64,000 nucleotides of DNA from Sporopachydermia quercuum. Taxonomy: Eukaryota; Ascomycota; Sporopachydermiomycetes; Sporopachydermiales; Sporopachydermiaceae. Location of the stretch: the NCBI GenBank assembly GCA_001599295.1, contig BCGN01000009.1, positions 788,413 to 852,412 of the forward strand. Direction: 5' to 3'. Every line of letters starts with the position of its first letter. Position 1 is the first letter of the stretch. The position numbers were made by a program, and so were the translations under genes. The notes beneath the pieces are model-generated. The model ran no database searches. It worked only from the letters and a program-made list of their open reading frames with translations, and was not told the origin of the DNA. Positions 1-12,149 of the stretch are shown one piece after another.

Positions 1-790
1 CCTTCTTTCCTACACTGATCTTCCTCAGCTTAGAGTCTTGGTAAGCCACTTGCAACCCTGTATCCAAGTAGTCAATTCTAAGGATTACTTGATGGTGTAA
101 AACATAGCACAGAACATATTCCATTCAGATGCTCTTACTTTCATTCACTAGGACATCGACCCTATAACAAGTAGATAAGTGAAAAATTGTGATTGAGGCT
201 GAATAATCCATCAAGAAACCAAACAGAATAAATAATCAGAAAAACAGTTGCAAGATTGACTAGCAAAGCATCTCTATAGCTGGCAGGTTGCCTTCAGACG
301 ATATATTATACGTACTACAAAAGAATTTCACATTAATAATTCTTATTTATTAGGTGGTGTTTCTATTTTTCTTTTCTCTTTTCTTTTTTCCTCTCCTATT
401 ACGTGAAGTTGGCTTAGTCAAGCGAACAAATTGGAAGGTGATTGTGGTTCATTGGAAAAAATTGAACACAAACCGGTAGTTGACTGTTAACAAATTATGA
501 AATAGCATAAAACAAAACTTGTATTTGTGATCAACTAATCTCATGGGTAGATAACGATCGTTTGTCCTAATCACAACTACCAACGATCATACATCAACAG
601 GCCGCCCCAACGGTAAGGATTGGCACTTATAGGAAAGAACACTTACAGGAAAGAATAGAGGTCAAACCAACGTACAAAAGATACTAGATTAGTACTTACA
701 GAGTATCAGAACTGCTGAAGGAATTCGTCCTAGAAATTTGGTACCAATTACTATATTTACTATTAGAGGATGGTCTGAGCAAAGGATACA
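1..790. other. Spacer upstream of UBP12
   Basis: No gene is seen here. A pyrimidine tract (TTTCTATTTTTCTTTTCTC and onward, about 359-398) is the only compositional feature. The right part presumably holds the UBP12 promoter, but I see no motif I would defend. Confidence 0.5.
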
Positions 791-3700
791 ATGGACCGGC
801 AAGAGTATGTAGCAGAAGACCTTGATTTGCCAATGGGCGACCCAGAAACCAAAAACAACGTCAGCGAAACTAGGAAATCAGCAGAAGACATCGAAATCGA
901 AACAGACGAGCAGATAGCTTCTGAAGAACAAGAGTCAGACAAATTTCAAGCTGATGATGTTCTCGCAGACCAAAAACTCGCTCTCGCCAACTCAATCAAT
1001 CCTCCATACAAACCAAACGAAGACAGGTACGTTTTGCCAAAAGCTTGGTTTGAACAAGCACTTGGACAAAGATTTTCTACAACTACAGACTCAACTCACA
1101 TACCTCCAATTGACCTATCTTCTCTTGCGAAGGAAGACGATGTTTTGGCTGATAATATTGAAGGAGATATCGTATCCGTACCTGAAGATGCATACACCTT
1201 TTTGAAGGAGCGCTTCGGAATAAGGCAAGGATCCCCTGTAGTTGTTAGAAAGGCCATTGACGAGGAAACGATTGAGCTGTATATGCCTAAATTCTATGTC
1301 CATATAGTCAATGGTGCACCAGATGAACACCTTATAATTAGCCAACTGAACACTAGGGCAAGAAAGTCAGAATTTTTACTACCACGGAACTCAAATCTGA
1401 AAAATCTTTATAGCAAGATCGAGGGAATCATCAATACCAAAACCAAGAAGTATAAGATATGGAAGCTTTCTTCTGACGTTGCTAGAAATCTGCCACCTGT
1501 AGTATCTCCTCTGGTCAACCATGCTATTGCAAAAGAGGGCAAACAAATTATCAACAGCAAGAAGACATCGTCGTTGGAAACACTGGGGCTTGCCAATGGC
1601 GGTCACATACTATTAGAACCAAAGTTCAAGGGCCAGTCGAGAAAAGCAGAATTAGCAAACGCGAAAGCACTTGGTCGCTCTCTATCCCAAGCAGAGAGCT
1701 CTTACTCATTACAAGGAGGAACCACGGGTCTTACTAACCTGGGGAATACTTGCTATATGAACTCAGCTTTGCAATGCCTGGTGCACATTTCCGAAATCTG
1801 CGAATATTTTAGTTCCGGAGCATTTAGAATGGAGCTCAACAGAACAAATCCTTTAGGAATGAATGGACAAGTGGCAGAAGCATTCAACAAGCTGATACAA
1901 GAACTTTACGCCGACTCAAACGAAAAGGCATACTCTCCAAGGGCTTTCAAATCTGTCATAGGTAGGTATGGCCATATGTTCTCGGGATATCAACAACAGG
2001 ACTCCCAAGAACTTCTTGCCTTCTTGCTGGATGGTCTGCACGAGGATCTCAATAGAATAATCAACAAACCATACACGGAAAAGCCTGATTCCTCGGACGA
2101 TATGATGAATGATCATGAAAAGCTTTCGGAGTTTGCTGAATTATGCTGGAAACTGCATCTCCAGCGCAATGACTCTGTGATCGTAGATCTTTTTGCTGGA
2201 TTGTACGAATCCACACTAATTTGCCCTTCTTGCGGGAAAGTCAGCATCAGTTTCGAACCGTTTATGGATCTCACATTGCCTATACCAGTAGATAAAACTT
2301 GGACTCACTCAGTAGTAGTATTTCCAGAAACTGGATACCCTAAGAAACTAGAAGTGGAGATAGAAAAAGCTGCCTCGTTGAAGGATCTCAAACAATACAT
2401 TGGCAAACAAACAAAAATTAACCCGGAAGCCTTGATCGCCGCAGAAGTGTTCAATGCGAAATTTCTCCGTAACCTCGAGCCAGACGAAGAACAGCCTGTT
2501 AGTGAGCTTATTGAACCCAACGACTTGATAGTGTTTTTCGAATTGAACTTTATTCCAGGCGACATGGTGGTGCCTGTTCTGCATAAAAAAGGATTCTCAG
2601 ACGATAAGAGTGACTATTCGAGCCATGAAATGTTTGGGTTGCCTTTTTTCATTGTTCTTAATGAGACCGAACGCAACTCCTACAGTATAATCAAAAGGAA
2701 AATCGAACAGAGATATTCCCAGTTGACCAAGCTCGATAAGACTCCTACTGGGTTCTCAAAAGTTGGGACATTGGACGAGAACAAAGAAGTCGCTGCAGAA
2801 CGCATGGAAGAAGAGGTAGAAGCAGAGCCAGAGCCAGAGATAGAAAGTGGAGAAGAAATGGAAGCAAAANCGAATGGACGATCAACTGCAAATACACCGT
2901 CAGACCAGGAAGGTCCTCCTACATATACCGAAAACGTTTCTGCTTTCACAATTAAACTAATGAAACCATCAGCATCTTCGCATTACAACAGCAGTTGGAG
3001 AACTAGGAACTACAACAGTTATGACTCTGACGAATCGAAGTACGATGAAAAAGTGTTTATGCCAACTGGGTTACACCAATCGTACAACAATCTGCCTGAC
3101 TTGACACTTCAACAGAAGGTTCTTACTACGAAAGAGCCAATCGATAGTTCATCAGTCTTCAGCGATGACGATTCTTATCTTGTGAGCTCCCCGGCAACTA
3201 CCAATAAAGAGGATGACGATACAATCGGTGTGCTGACACCCGACACTGCTGATTGTCTCCAGATACAGCCAACGAATGTTTCTAACGCCGATCTCCCGAC
3301 TTTAGAAACGACTGTGGGAAATAGAAATTCTAGCAGTAGAGCTGACAATACAATCTGCTTAAGTTCAGATGAAAGAGAAAACGTAATGATAGAGGCAAAG
3401 AGCGCTCTAGTATGCCAATGGGAATCAGAAGATTTGTTTGACTACACTTTTGGTAATGGTAATGATACGTGGTCATCGGCTAATATGGAAGAACTCACTG
3501 ATGATAGTTTACTACAATTTCGCAGGAAGCGTGCTGAAAAGCTAGAAAAAGGTATAAATCTAAACATGTGCTTGGATTTATTCTCTTCTACAGAAGTCCT
3601 AGGCGAAAACGATCTATGGTATTGTCCAAGATGTAAAGAACATCGCAGAGCAAGCAAAACCATCGAATTGTGGTCAGTCCCACCTATATTTACCATACAT

Positions 3701-4384
3701 TTGAAGCGTTTCGAAAGTCAAAGAAGACTTCGAGATAAAATTGATGCCCTGATAGATTTTCCTGTAACAGGACTCGATGTTACGAAGTACGTGTCAGGCA
3801 GGAAGGAAGGAGAAACATACATCTACGATCTGTTTGCAGTAGACAACCATTATGGGGGACTTGGAGGAGGCCATTATACAACTTACGCCAAAAACTTCCT
3901 AGACGATGAATGGTACTATTTTGATGATTCATCTGTTCGACCAGTATCCGAGCATTCGTGTGTCACTAAAGCAGCATACTTGCTGTTTTACAGACGTCGT
4001 GGGACAGATGCTCTCGGTGGAGAAAAGCTGTCCAAGGCGATCGAGGAGGCAAGAAAACATCAGGAAAATTACCTTCTTCCAACTGAAGAGCGTCTAGAAG
4101 AGACAAGTAGTGGAGCCGAAAATGATGACCCCATGATTGAATCTTCAATGGCTGAACAGTACAATACGTTTTTCAGTAAGAACCAGGGAGATTTTGAAGG
4201 TGATAATCCTATGGATTATGATTTGGCAGATACCAACTTAGAAGTAGACGAACCAGAGAGTATTTCTAGCATTGTTCACCATTCACTGGAACCAGAAAAC
4301 AAAGAGGGAAAGTCCATCTGGCCAGGTGCAAACGAAGCAATGCTGAGTTTTCCTTTATCACCACCTGAACAAGAAGAGACGTGA
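791..4384 (+). CDS. UBP12: Ubiquitin-specific protease with DUSP domain, Ubp12-like
   Basis: A cysteine deubiquitinase of the USP/UBP family (peptidase C19) that removes ubiquitin from protein conjugates. The 1197 residues begin with an acidic disordered leader (1-60), then a DUSP-type region (about 61-170). The catalytic domain starts near residue 312 with the Cys box LTNLGNTCYMNS, giving Cys321 and Asn319. The His box GGHYTTYA gives His1028, followed by WYYFDD with Asp1045/1046. CPSCGK and CPRCKEH form the two CxxC halves of the USP zinc site. A long acidic, low-complexity insert (about 590-930) separates the two halves of the fold, and an acidic tail follows. Yeast Ubp12 is about 1250 residues and has the same DUSP-plus-split-USP layout, so the gene looks full length. 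The ATG at 791 opens the acidic leader. One N falls at 2870 without breaking the frame. It converges with RBK1, stops 141 bp apart. Confidence 0.93.
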   Translation: MDRQEYVAEDLDLPMGDPETKNNVSETRKSAEDIEIETDEQIASEEQESDKFQADDVLADQKLALANSINPPYKPNEDRYVLPKAWFEQALGQRFSTTTDSTHIPPIDLSSLAKEDDVLADNIEGDIVSVPEDAYTFLKERFGIRQGSPVVVRKAIDEETIELYMPKFYVHIVNGAPDEHLIISQLNTRARKSEFLLPRNSNLKNLYSKIEGIINTKTKKYKIWKLSSDVARNLPPVVSPLVNHAIAKEGKQIINSKKTSSLETLGLANGGHILLEPKFKGQSRKAELANAKALGRSLSQAESSYSLQGGTTGLTNLGNTCYMNSALQCLVHISEICEYFSSGAFRMELNRTNPLGMNGQVAEAFNKLIQELYADSNEKAYSPRAFKSVIGRYGHMFSGYQQQDSQELLAFLLDGLHEDLNRIINKPYTEKPDSSDDMMNDHEKLSEFAELCWKLHLQRNDSVIVDLFAGLYESTLICPSCGKVSISFEPFMDLTLPIPVDKTWTHSVVVFPETGYPKKLEVEIEKAASLKDLKQYIGKQTKINPEALIAAEVFNAKFLRNLEPDEEQPVSELIEPNDLIVFFELNFIPGDMVVPVLHKKGFSDDKSDYSSHEMFGLPFFIVLNETERNSYSIIKRKIEQRYSQLTKLDKTPTGFSKVGTLDENKEVAAERMEEEVEAEPEPEIESGEEMEAKXNGRSTANTPSDQEGPPTYTENVSAFTIKLMKPSASSHYNSSWRTRNYNSYDSDESKYDEKVFMPTGLHQSYNNLPDLTLQQKVLTTKEPIDSSSVFSDDDSYLVSSPATTNKEDDDTIGVLTPDTADCLQIQPTNVSNADLPTLETTVGNRNSSSRADNTICLSSDERENVMIEAKSALVCQWESEDLFDYTFGNGNDTWSSANMEELTDDSLLQFRRKRAEKLEKGINLNMCLDLFSSTEVLGENDLWYCPRCKEHRRASKTIELWSVPPIFTIHLKRFESQRRLRDKIDALIDFPVTGLDVTKYVSGRKEGETYIYDLFAVDNHYGGLGGGHYTTYAKNFLDDEWYYFDDSSVRPVSEHSCVTKAAYLLFYRRRGTDALGGEKLSKAIEEARKHQENYLLPTEERLEETSSGAENDDPMIESSMAEQYNTFFSKNQGDFEGDNPMDYDLADTNLEVDEPESISSIVHHSLEPENKEGKSIWPGANEAMLSFPLSPPEQEET

Positions 4385-4525
4385 ATGACTAATGTGTGGT
4401 GCAATACAAACTAGGTGTCCATGCATTGAGATACTGCGAGTAGTTGGATAGAGTATTGAACCAAATATGTAGAACGTTAAGCTTACAATAGATCTAACAT
4501 GATCTTTCTACCGAGAAACCCCTCG

Positions 4526-5590
4526 TTATAGATAAGAAACCACATCTTCATACTTAGGGATACTGTCAGCAGCGCCACGTTTCATAACAGACAAACCTGA
4601 AGAGACAACTGCATACTTCAAAGCCTGTTCAAATCCCCACTCTCCTATCATTGCTGCGACCAATGAACCTAGAAATGTATCTCCGGCACCAGTAGTATCC
4701 ACCACCTCTTCAGGTTTCACGCTGAATGCAGGAATATAACCAATTTTGGTTTTAGAATCGATTACTTGACCATAGCAAACCCCCTTCGATCCCAACGTGA
4801 TCACCACAGTTTTTAGCTTTGTTGATTTAATGTCTGCCCTCATGAAATTGAACTGTTCAACCAAAACGAATGCAGTATGTTTTGCTGACTTGACAGCTTC
4901 ATCATCGTCATACGCAGTGCCATTGTCAGCATTGGCCCAGTGATCGTAGTCGTAATCAGTGTTAGATGACCACTGAGTAGCCGAGGTGAACACATTTAAA
5001 ACTTCCTGAGCTTCTGCTTCATTCACAACCAAAGTATCAACCATTGACCAGAATTTACTATCCATGACTTTGAATGGTGATGGATTGTACACTACATGGA
5101 TATCGTTCCGTGAACGGTGAACTGTTTCAACGACTGTCAATACATCTGGACGTTCATTCTGCAGAATCAAATATTCACTGGTACAACCAGATTTCTGGAA
5201 TAGACTATCATATTTCATATCTGTAGTGTCAGCATTAGCACCTAAAGAAACTAATATTCTGTTTTCGCCATTGTCTTCTACTAATATAGTAGCAACGCCG
5301 CTTCTTTTGTTCTTAGATATACTAACAGATGCCATTTCTATTCCCTCTTGAACACCTCTTTGCAGTAATTCCTTCCCAAATGTATCATTACCAACTTTTC
5401 CGATAATCCTGACTTTGGTACTTTCACCATCAATTTTTAGTCTTTGAGCAGCAATTGTTTGATTAAACCCTTTACCTCCAATATGGGTTTCAAAACCATG
5501 ACACAGAGTAGTTTCTCCTCCCTTGGGTACCTTAGATGTGTAGCTAACTAAGTCATAGTTAAGGCTACCAACACATGTAATTTGTTTCAT
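4526..5590 (-). CDS. RBK1: Ribokinase (PfkB family)
   Basis: Phosphorylates D-ribose to ribose-5-phosphate with ATP, feeding ribose into the pentose phosphate pathway in the cytosol. The 354 residues show both PfkB signatures: the substrate-side GGKGFNQ at 38-44, and the ATP-side DTTGAGD at 298-304, where Asp304 is the expected catalytic base. The length is close to yeast Rbk1 (333). A stretch rich in Asp, Asn and Tyr (about residues 205-230, WSSNTDYDYDHWANADNG) looks like a lineage-specific surface loop. A TATA-like GATATATATG lies at 5671-5680, about 80 bp upstream of the ATG. Adenosine kinase and other PfkB sugar kinases are alternatives, but the N-terminal motif and overall order fit ribokinase best. 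Confidence 0.92.
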   Translation of the reverse strand: MKQITCVGSLNYDLVSYTSKVPKGGETTLCHGFETHIGGKGFNQTIAAQRLKIDGESTKVRIIGKVGNDTFGKELLQRGVQEGIEMASVSISKNKRSGVATILVEDNGENRILVSLGANADTTDMKYDSLFQKSGCTSEYLILQNERPDVLTVVETVHRSRNDIHVVYNPSPFKVMDSKFWSMVDTLVVNEAEAQEVLNVFTSATQWSSNTDYDYDHWANADNGTAYDDDEAVKSAKHTAFVLVEQFNFMRADIKSTKLKTVVITLGSKGVCYGQVIDSKTKIGYIPAFSVKPEEVVDTTGAGDTFLGSLVAAMIGEWGFEQALKYAVVSSGLSVMKRGAADSIPKYEDVVSYL

Positions 5591-7318
5591 TTTTAAGCTC
5601 GATGAGAAGACAAGACAGTTGATTATAATCTAACGATTACCGCCATAATCATCTTCGGACGAGTAGTATGGATATATATGAAAGTCAGATCTATTTCTGC
5701 AGTGATTGGTAAATTTCCCCTACAGCGTTTGGTTACTCTTTTACAAAAATCTGTGGTGAATTCTCCATATTTGACATAGCTGTTGATGTTAAAGATATGA
5801 TATATGTTGGAAGCAGTTCGTAGTAATGTATTGTGTCCTCTTTTTTGTTTGTCAGCAACCTCACCTTTTCCATAAGGTGATGTTGATGATATACAAGTTT
5901 ATAAGCATTCTAATTTATAAAATATATGATGATGTGATACTTATTTATTTAATATTAGCTAATAAACTATTATGTAATACTTATCAACACTTTTTGCGGA
6001 GATGTTGACATATGATAACTAGTATTACTTTGCAACCGAAAACTACAAAAGGTAGACTTATATAGTTGATTTCGTTTTACTTCTATGCATATTTAAGTAT
6101 ATTTTTGATTTATATAATAATATTAATTGATTGATAGATGTTTAGAGTGTAATGGTAGATCCAAATCACCTAACTTACTTTTGCCCTCTTTAGACGCTGC
6201 CTTACTAATTTTCCAGGCTGTTATACCCGCCTTAGTACTGAATATATATTTTGTTAAATCTATTCTAATCTAATTACACAATCCTATATACAGTCTATAG
6301 CATTAATATAGGGGTAGATCCCTAAAAGGGTAGGCAGGAGGGATTCAAGATTCGTGCATCCGGGACCGTCGATTCTGCCCACAAGCCATGGTAATCAAAA
6401 TGTACAATAACAACACAGTATAATCGATTTCTTATTGTATATCCAAATCATCTACTTTTGGTCTGTTTTGAGTGGACTTACCTGGCTGCATATACATGTA
6501 ATTATTAGGTTTAAAGTACTGTAAGAATTGAGATTTAGAACACAGTGTTGTATTCTTGCTTCGTATCCAACATATCAGTAATGAAAGCTTGTGAAAATAG
6601 GTGAAGATTCAAGCGTACAACAGGAGGGAAACTTTTTCTTGAAGGAATTTCAAATATTCTTGGGCTGCCATTTCCGCAGCAATACTTTTTTCTGTTAATA
6701 TATATATATATTTATATATAAGAAAACTTTAGAGTTCTCTGTACTATCTTCATAGGACGTATAAACAGCTGTAAACTTCGCTGATATATTTGACCATGTA
6801 TTCTACTACATTAGAGGACAGACAGGTTCAATGATGAGGTGAGACTGAAACAACATAACCACTGTTTTACTACAAGAGACAACTCTATCGTTATTGATTG
6901 GGATTTTTTTAAGTATAACTGAACTACCCAAACTTTGTATTTTTGAATGAAATAAATTGTTCCATAATAATTGAATCATGATGAAGGAGCAACTACTTTC
7001 TAACGGGGTCTATTTTACTCTACAAATTCCAATCAAAGTACGTGCTCTGCAGATATTTGAAGATACCTAATTTTCCTTTGAATCTCTATTCCCAAATCGT
7101 AGGTAGTACTGATTGATTTTCCTTTTGTTCCTTCTTCTCTAAAGACCAGGCCTTGTTCGTACAGAGCGTGAAAGTTTCAAACGCCGTTTGCAGTGCCTCG
7201 TGCTACACATCAGTTGGAGGCGATTCTACAGCTTGTTTGTAAGTCTTAGGGTTAGGGGTAAAGTGTGACCTGTTCAACAAAATAAAACATGATTTATTTT
7301 TCGCTGCACCTCTAGTGC
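5591..7318. other. AT-rich spacer, start of the gene-free block
   Basis: The first 100-200 bp should hold the RBK1 promoter. Beyond that no reading frame with coding character is seen on either strand. An AT microsatellite lies at about 6698-6720. A related phrase, TAGATCCAAATCACCTA near 6157 and TATCCAAATCATCTA near 6439, occurs twice and may be decayed repeat DNA. Confidence 0.5.
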
Positions 7319-8127
7319 TCATGACAGACAGGCATTGCGGTGAGGATTACTATATCCTACCATAATACCCTGCAACAGTAGTTGGCGAAAATATGAAAGG
7401 TGCTTTCGGGAAGCAGCAACAAGTGTAGACAGACGCCTTAGTTTTAAATCGCCGAAGCGTATTATAAAATGGAACATATCAATATCAATGCCAATAGAGA
7501 ACATCAAATTAATGATTGAGGACGGTAAGTGATTAATGAAAAAAGAGTTGGATATCTTCAGACCAGAATTGCTCACGAAGTCTGAACTTTCTCTTGAATG
7601 GTTCAATGAATGGTTCAATTGAACGGAACATTTGGAAACCTGTGTCTACTTCTAACCATACGTTAATAAATCTTGTTGAATGATCTCCACATGTATGTGA
7701 ATGGCAAATTCCGATGAATTCATATAATAAGGGCTCAGCTGACTTATCACAAGCCTCCGCTTGGCTATCCTTCTCAGCATTGTTGAAATTGCAGCTTTGC
7801 ATCGAGAAAAGGCAATGAAAATGTGGTCAATCATATCCTCAGAAGTTCTACCTGAAAGAATAAGAAACTCATTTAATATTTTTTCCAAACAACGACTTGG
7901 TCTTGATGCAACAAATAAGCTCATCCAAATTGCCTTTGGAAGGACCGTACCAGATTCATCCGCGCATGCTTTGCAGAGTCTTCTCTAAATTTTCTCATGT
8001 ATGTATGATACGTGAAAATAAAGAACTTAGGTAAGCCAAACAGTTCGGAGATGGAAAACATCATCATAATATAGACATCTAATTTATTTAGCATGTCAAA
8101 AGACTGACGAAGGGAGTCTAACTTCAA
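7319..8127 (-). pseudogene. Decayed minus-strand reading frames, family not recognised
   Basis: Four open stretches of 68-99 codons lie end to end on the minus strand in shifting frames (8127-7921, 7924-7652, 7802-7533, 7618-7319). Their residue make-up is protein-like, with amphipathic helical text such as LRQSFDMLNKLDVYIMMM and STRFINVWLEVDTGFQM rather than low-complexity shadow text. The simplest reading is one gene or element of at least 270 codons that has been broken several times. I do not recognise the family. A host gene remnant and a retroelement fragment both remain possible. The sequence sits at the left part of the gene-free block next to copia fossils. Confidence 0.35.
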
Positions 8128-9589
8128 AATTAGTACCGCTTGCTATAATGATGTCTTAGATAACACCTTAACTTCTCTAAATATGTAATTGTGCCTTTTC
8201 TTTTTGTTAAAGGTGACATGGCTTTCTACCATCTCAATATAGTATCATAACCCATCTTCGAACTAAGAAAGAGGATATGATGATATACATATAGTACAGA
8301 GCTCAAAAACAAGATTGAATCGCTTCATACATCATTTCAGCACCGTTATTTATACATTGAATGTGTGTTATTAATTTATATATTAATTGTTTGAGAATGT
8401 ATGTGTTAGATTCATTTGAAATAAGAACAGAAGAATCTACAACAGAGAGGTCTGGCAGGAAATCTTTCCTACTCTATTATGAACACGTCAGAAGTTTGAC
8501 CTCATTATTGTATTATGTTTATCTTGTGGTAGAATTTCTTTTGGTTCCACTACAATATAGCGCTATCTTCATACTTCTGATATAACTCATTATCAACTGA
8601 TAAAAGTATTTGTTTGGGTCGTACTTATCAATTCTTCTGTGAGGAAATGTGTTGTCTGATAAATATGATAAAGTATACTCTATTTCTGGTACCTCCAGCA
8701 TGATTAAGTTCTGATGGGGAAGGAAAAAGCAATGGATAAACTTGTAAGATAGTATCTTAACCCAGGAATCAAAGGCTTACTATCATAGGAGGAACAGTTG
8801 CTGTTGCTGATAATACAACANGTGAAACAGCTTTATTAATTTGTCACTCTTTATAAGCTCTTGTCACAAAAGTGGAGGTTTAAGGACTATTGTGGACTAG
8901 ACTGTTCTTGAAAATGTATTTCAGCCACCAACCGAATAAGAAAGAAATAATTATTTCTTNTAGATAGTGCATCAGAAGTAATTCACAATAATTTGTAAAC
9001 TTTGTGATTTAAGGGCGTACTGTACTGTATGTACTCTCTTGCTGCATTTCTTCATCAAGAAGCGATCTAGCTTTCGCCCTTACAATAGCCTGAAGGTGTA
9101 AACTGCTCAAAAAAAGGATAATAGTTAGTAGCATGCAACTATAACTCAATGTTTATTACTTTAAATTCAATGCTTTTATTATTTTCGCAGATAAAGTTTA
9201 TCAGATTTACTATTTGATATCTGTTTAAGACTCTCAGCTATGGGAAGCCGATGACTTAGTCTGATTTTGTATTGCTTTTNTGGTGGTTCTTGTAAGTTAC
9301 AACACTGGAAAATAAATGGAGAAACCAAATGCAGTTAGGTAACTCTAACACTTATCGAGAAGCCTTCAGGCAACAAGCAATGCAATAAAATGGAAGAGAT
9401 TCTTATATTACTGAAAGAGAATTAAACTTCTGCTCAGGGTTATATTATATGTTAATACATTTTTAACTTTCATTTGAAAGAGAGTACACTCCAGATTGCT
9501 TACTCTGTAGCCGTCGCAAGTCTTTTCTTCTCTTAATATATTGGTACACGATGGAAATTGGTAAAGCGAGTTCTACGTTATTCGCAAGG
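8128..9589. other. Gene-free DNA with no recognised content
   Basis: Only short open stretches occur on both strands. Four isolated N bases (8821, 8960, 9280 and 9624 just beyond) begin a zone of raised ambiguity. The part just upstream of 9590 could be further eroded retroelement DNA, but I cannot recognise any of it. Confidence 0.4.
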
Positions 9590-10040
9590 AACATCAGAGT
9601 TAGGTATACAGAACTCACCACGGNACCGCATGGAATATCGGGTTGCGTTAGGTGGATACTCTGACGAAGAGTGGGCAAAAGACCTTAAGCCTTGAAAACA
9701 TGTTTCTGGAGATGTTGTTGCTTTTGCGAAGCCACCAATTTCTTGGAGGCAAACTACTTGTTGCACAATCCGTCTAGGAGCTAGGGATGCAGGGTACTTT
9801 TTACTTACGTCCTTTCAAATGAGTACTCTTGGTTGATAAACATGATTAGTTCTATGTCATTGGAATGTAGCCGTCCTCATCGCTGATAATTATTGATAAT
9901 CAATCTGCGTTACAATTTGAGCACCACTCGGAACAGTACGTCAGATCTAAGCACATTGACACCAAGCATCAAGTTATTAGGAACAGAATTGAAGGAGGGA
10001 CTCCGGATTTTGCTAATCTTAATACAAATGAGATTNCTGC
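9590..10040 (+). mobile_element. Ty1/copia-type retroelement fossil: RNase H end of pol
   Basis: Conceptual translation of the plus strand gives text typical of the RNase H domain of copia (Pseudoviridae) pol. From about 9648 it shows a GYSDEEWAKDL-like segment followed by PISWRQ-like text, and at about 9945-9990 it shows SKHIDTKHQVIRNRI, the usual C-terminal motif of copia RNase H. The element is clearly broken, with several interruptions, and no flanking long terminal repeats are recognised. It looks old. The integrase fossil at 12.1-13.0 kb lies downstream on the same strand, which is the wrong order for one element, so these are probably separate insertions. Confidence 0.7.
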
Positions 10041-12149
10041 TTATATTTTGACGTTAGATGTTATGTCCTGAGAAGGGACTTTAAACTTTAAATCTGCTCT
10101 AGATCAGTTTTGATAGTTAGAGCGATATTTACCTGTGCAAAATCGGTGGAGGGTGACAACAGTATAGATGTTGTTCATTAAATTTTATATGTATATCTGT
10201 AACCATATATATGTAAGTCTTTTGGCCGTTTACTGGGTGCTAAACAAGATACTGTATACTAATTTGTGGGGGCTCTTCACCATTCACGGACTTGTCTAAG
10301 TAGTGCTATTTCTTTACCATTGTCGGTTTCTCCACTGGTCAGAAGACTGGTGGGCAGCTAAAATGCAAGCGAAACAATTGAATTTGTGCGAGGCAGCCAC
10401 AAGAGTTTGCGAGTAAGAGGTCCGCTCGGAGAATGGTAAGGGACTATTGCAATGGTAAGAACTGTGAGTTTTTTTTAAGAGCGGTATTGTTCACCAGCTT
10501 ACAACTGTTTCTTATCTGTCCAATCCGAACGGGTGACTGAGGCCTCTTATAAGGCATGAATTAACTGGGTGCGTTACCTTCACTTTAAGCAGAATCTACA
10601 TATTATCAATCTATACTACAATAATAGCAAGGCTACCGAGAGCTAACTATGTATAATCCAATACTTTGCATATACTCAAGTAAGGCTCTATGCCAAGCAC
10701 TTATTGGTGCTTAGTTCAAACCATACACATTTTTGTATAGTTTTCGAGCGTAGTCAGGTTTTCTTTTCGTCAATAATAATTCCTGTGCTTGCCTACACAT
10801 GAATCTGCAAATGCTGAACTCATATCTCAAGAATCAAATCACTTTAAGAATTAGAATCAAAGAAAGTACAAGGGGGTATATATATTCGAAGTATGTCAAT
10901 AATTCACAAGAGAAATATGAACTCAAAGATGCGATGTATGCTAAGAATCTTACAAGAGCATAGTTTCTATCCAGTAGGTTGCGCTAAAGCTCTTAATGAT
11001 GAAACAATAGTGTACCCTTACAGAGGTTAATTATTGTTACCGAACGTGTTTTAGTACTTTGGTGATATCCTGGATGTTCCGCGAACGGTAGTCTGTTTGA
11101 TCACCTGCTCAATCAGCATTAAAGTAGCTGCTAAGCTGAAACTCATTAGGTTAATTTGCGCATTTTCAAGCTATAGGTTAAGCTGGTTTCCAAGTGTCAA
11201 AAATCCGTCCAGGCCACAGTGTTAGACTAAATGACAGTTTCCCTATCATGCTTTTAGTACTTCTAGTACTCGTGGACCCGCAAGAGGTTTGTCCACTTTG
11301 TAGTTGCCAAACTCAAGACTGGCAGACATTGAAACTAAAGTGCCAGAGACAATATTCAGAACTAGGTATCATGAGCACTAGAAAGCTAGAAAGATTGATC
11401 TGATCGACCCTAATTGGTTCAGGAAACGAAACATTTGGACTGGCAGCTTTGTTCCAGAGGATATAGAACCAGATGGAATTGACAAAAGACGTGGATCTGG
11501 AGATAAAGACATTGAGGNNNNCCTCATTAGCATTGCGTGTGGCCCAGAAAAGTATCATCAAGTCACACGTTATTAGAGATGATTATCTCATCTCACTCAG
11601 ATATCGAAGATCAATACCATAGATAGGCGCCACGACTTTCCAGCATCTTCCATAGACTCTGAAATATCGTCGAAATTAGTGCTAGATCTACAATGTTCCC
11701 CTATTTAGTATGTTATCATTAANATTACAGATTATCATGGAGAGTCTTACAATTGCAGATGAAGTATCAACTGCCTCTCAATAGGAGAGAGATTTTCTTC
11801 ACCTTCTTCGATTGTCCGTCCGACTGGTATATCTGTTTTCGTCAACAATGTATCTTACGTTGACTTTCAGCAAAAGGTTGAACTAGGCCGAAAACAAATN
11901 TTGTTAGATGAAATCCAAATTGGGGTTGTACACATTGCTTTATCTGAAAGCAGGTAAAAAAAGAAAGATCTGTGGATTATATTAAAAGAAAAGAAAACCT
12001 AAGAAGTTTTTGTCGAGAGAAACTAACCTTGGAATATATTTAGTTTTACTGATTCTTTAGTTTTACTGATTCGAAGTAGGCTGGGTTATACGTAGATTAT
12101 AAAGATCATCGAGTTGATTTAAGATCGAGAACTATACCCTCTTCACGAA
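10041..12149. other. Gene-free DNA between two copia fossils
   Basis: No intact gene is present. A perfect 17 bp tandem duplication (TTTAGTTTTACTGATTC) lies at 12039-12055 and 12056-12072. A short plus-strand open stretch at 11194-11403 contains a CPLCSC cluster, and the text after it (about 11395-11560) is protein-like but not recognised. It may be eroded retroelement sequence. An ambiguous patch of four Ns lies at 11518-11521. Confidence 0.4.
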
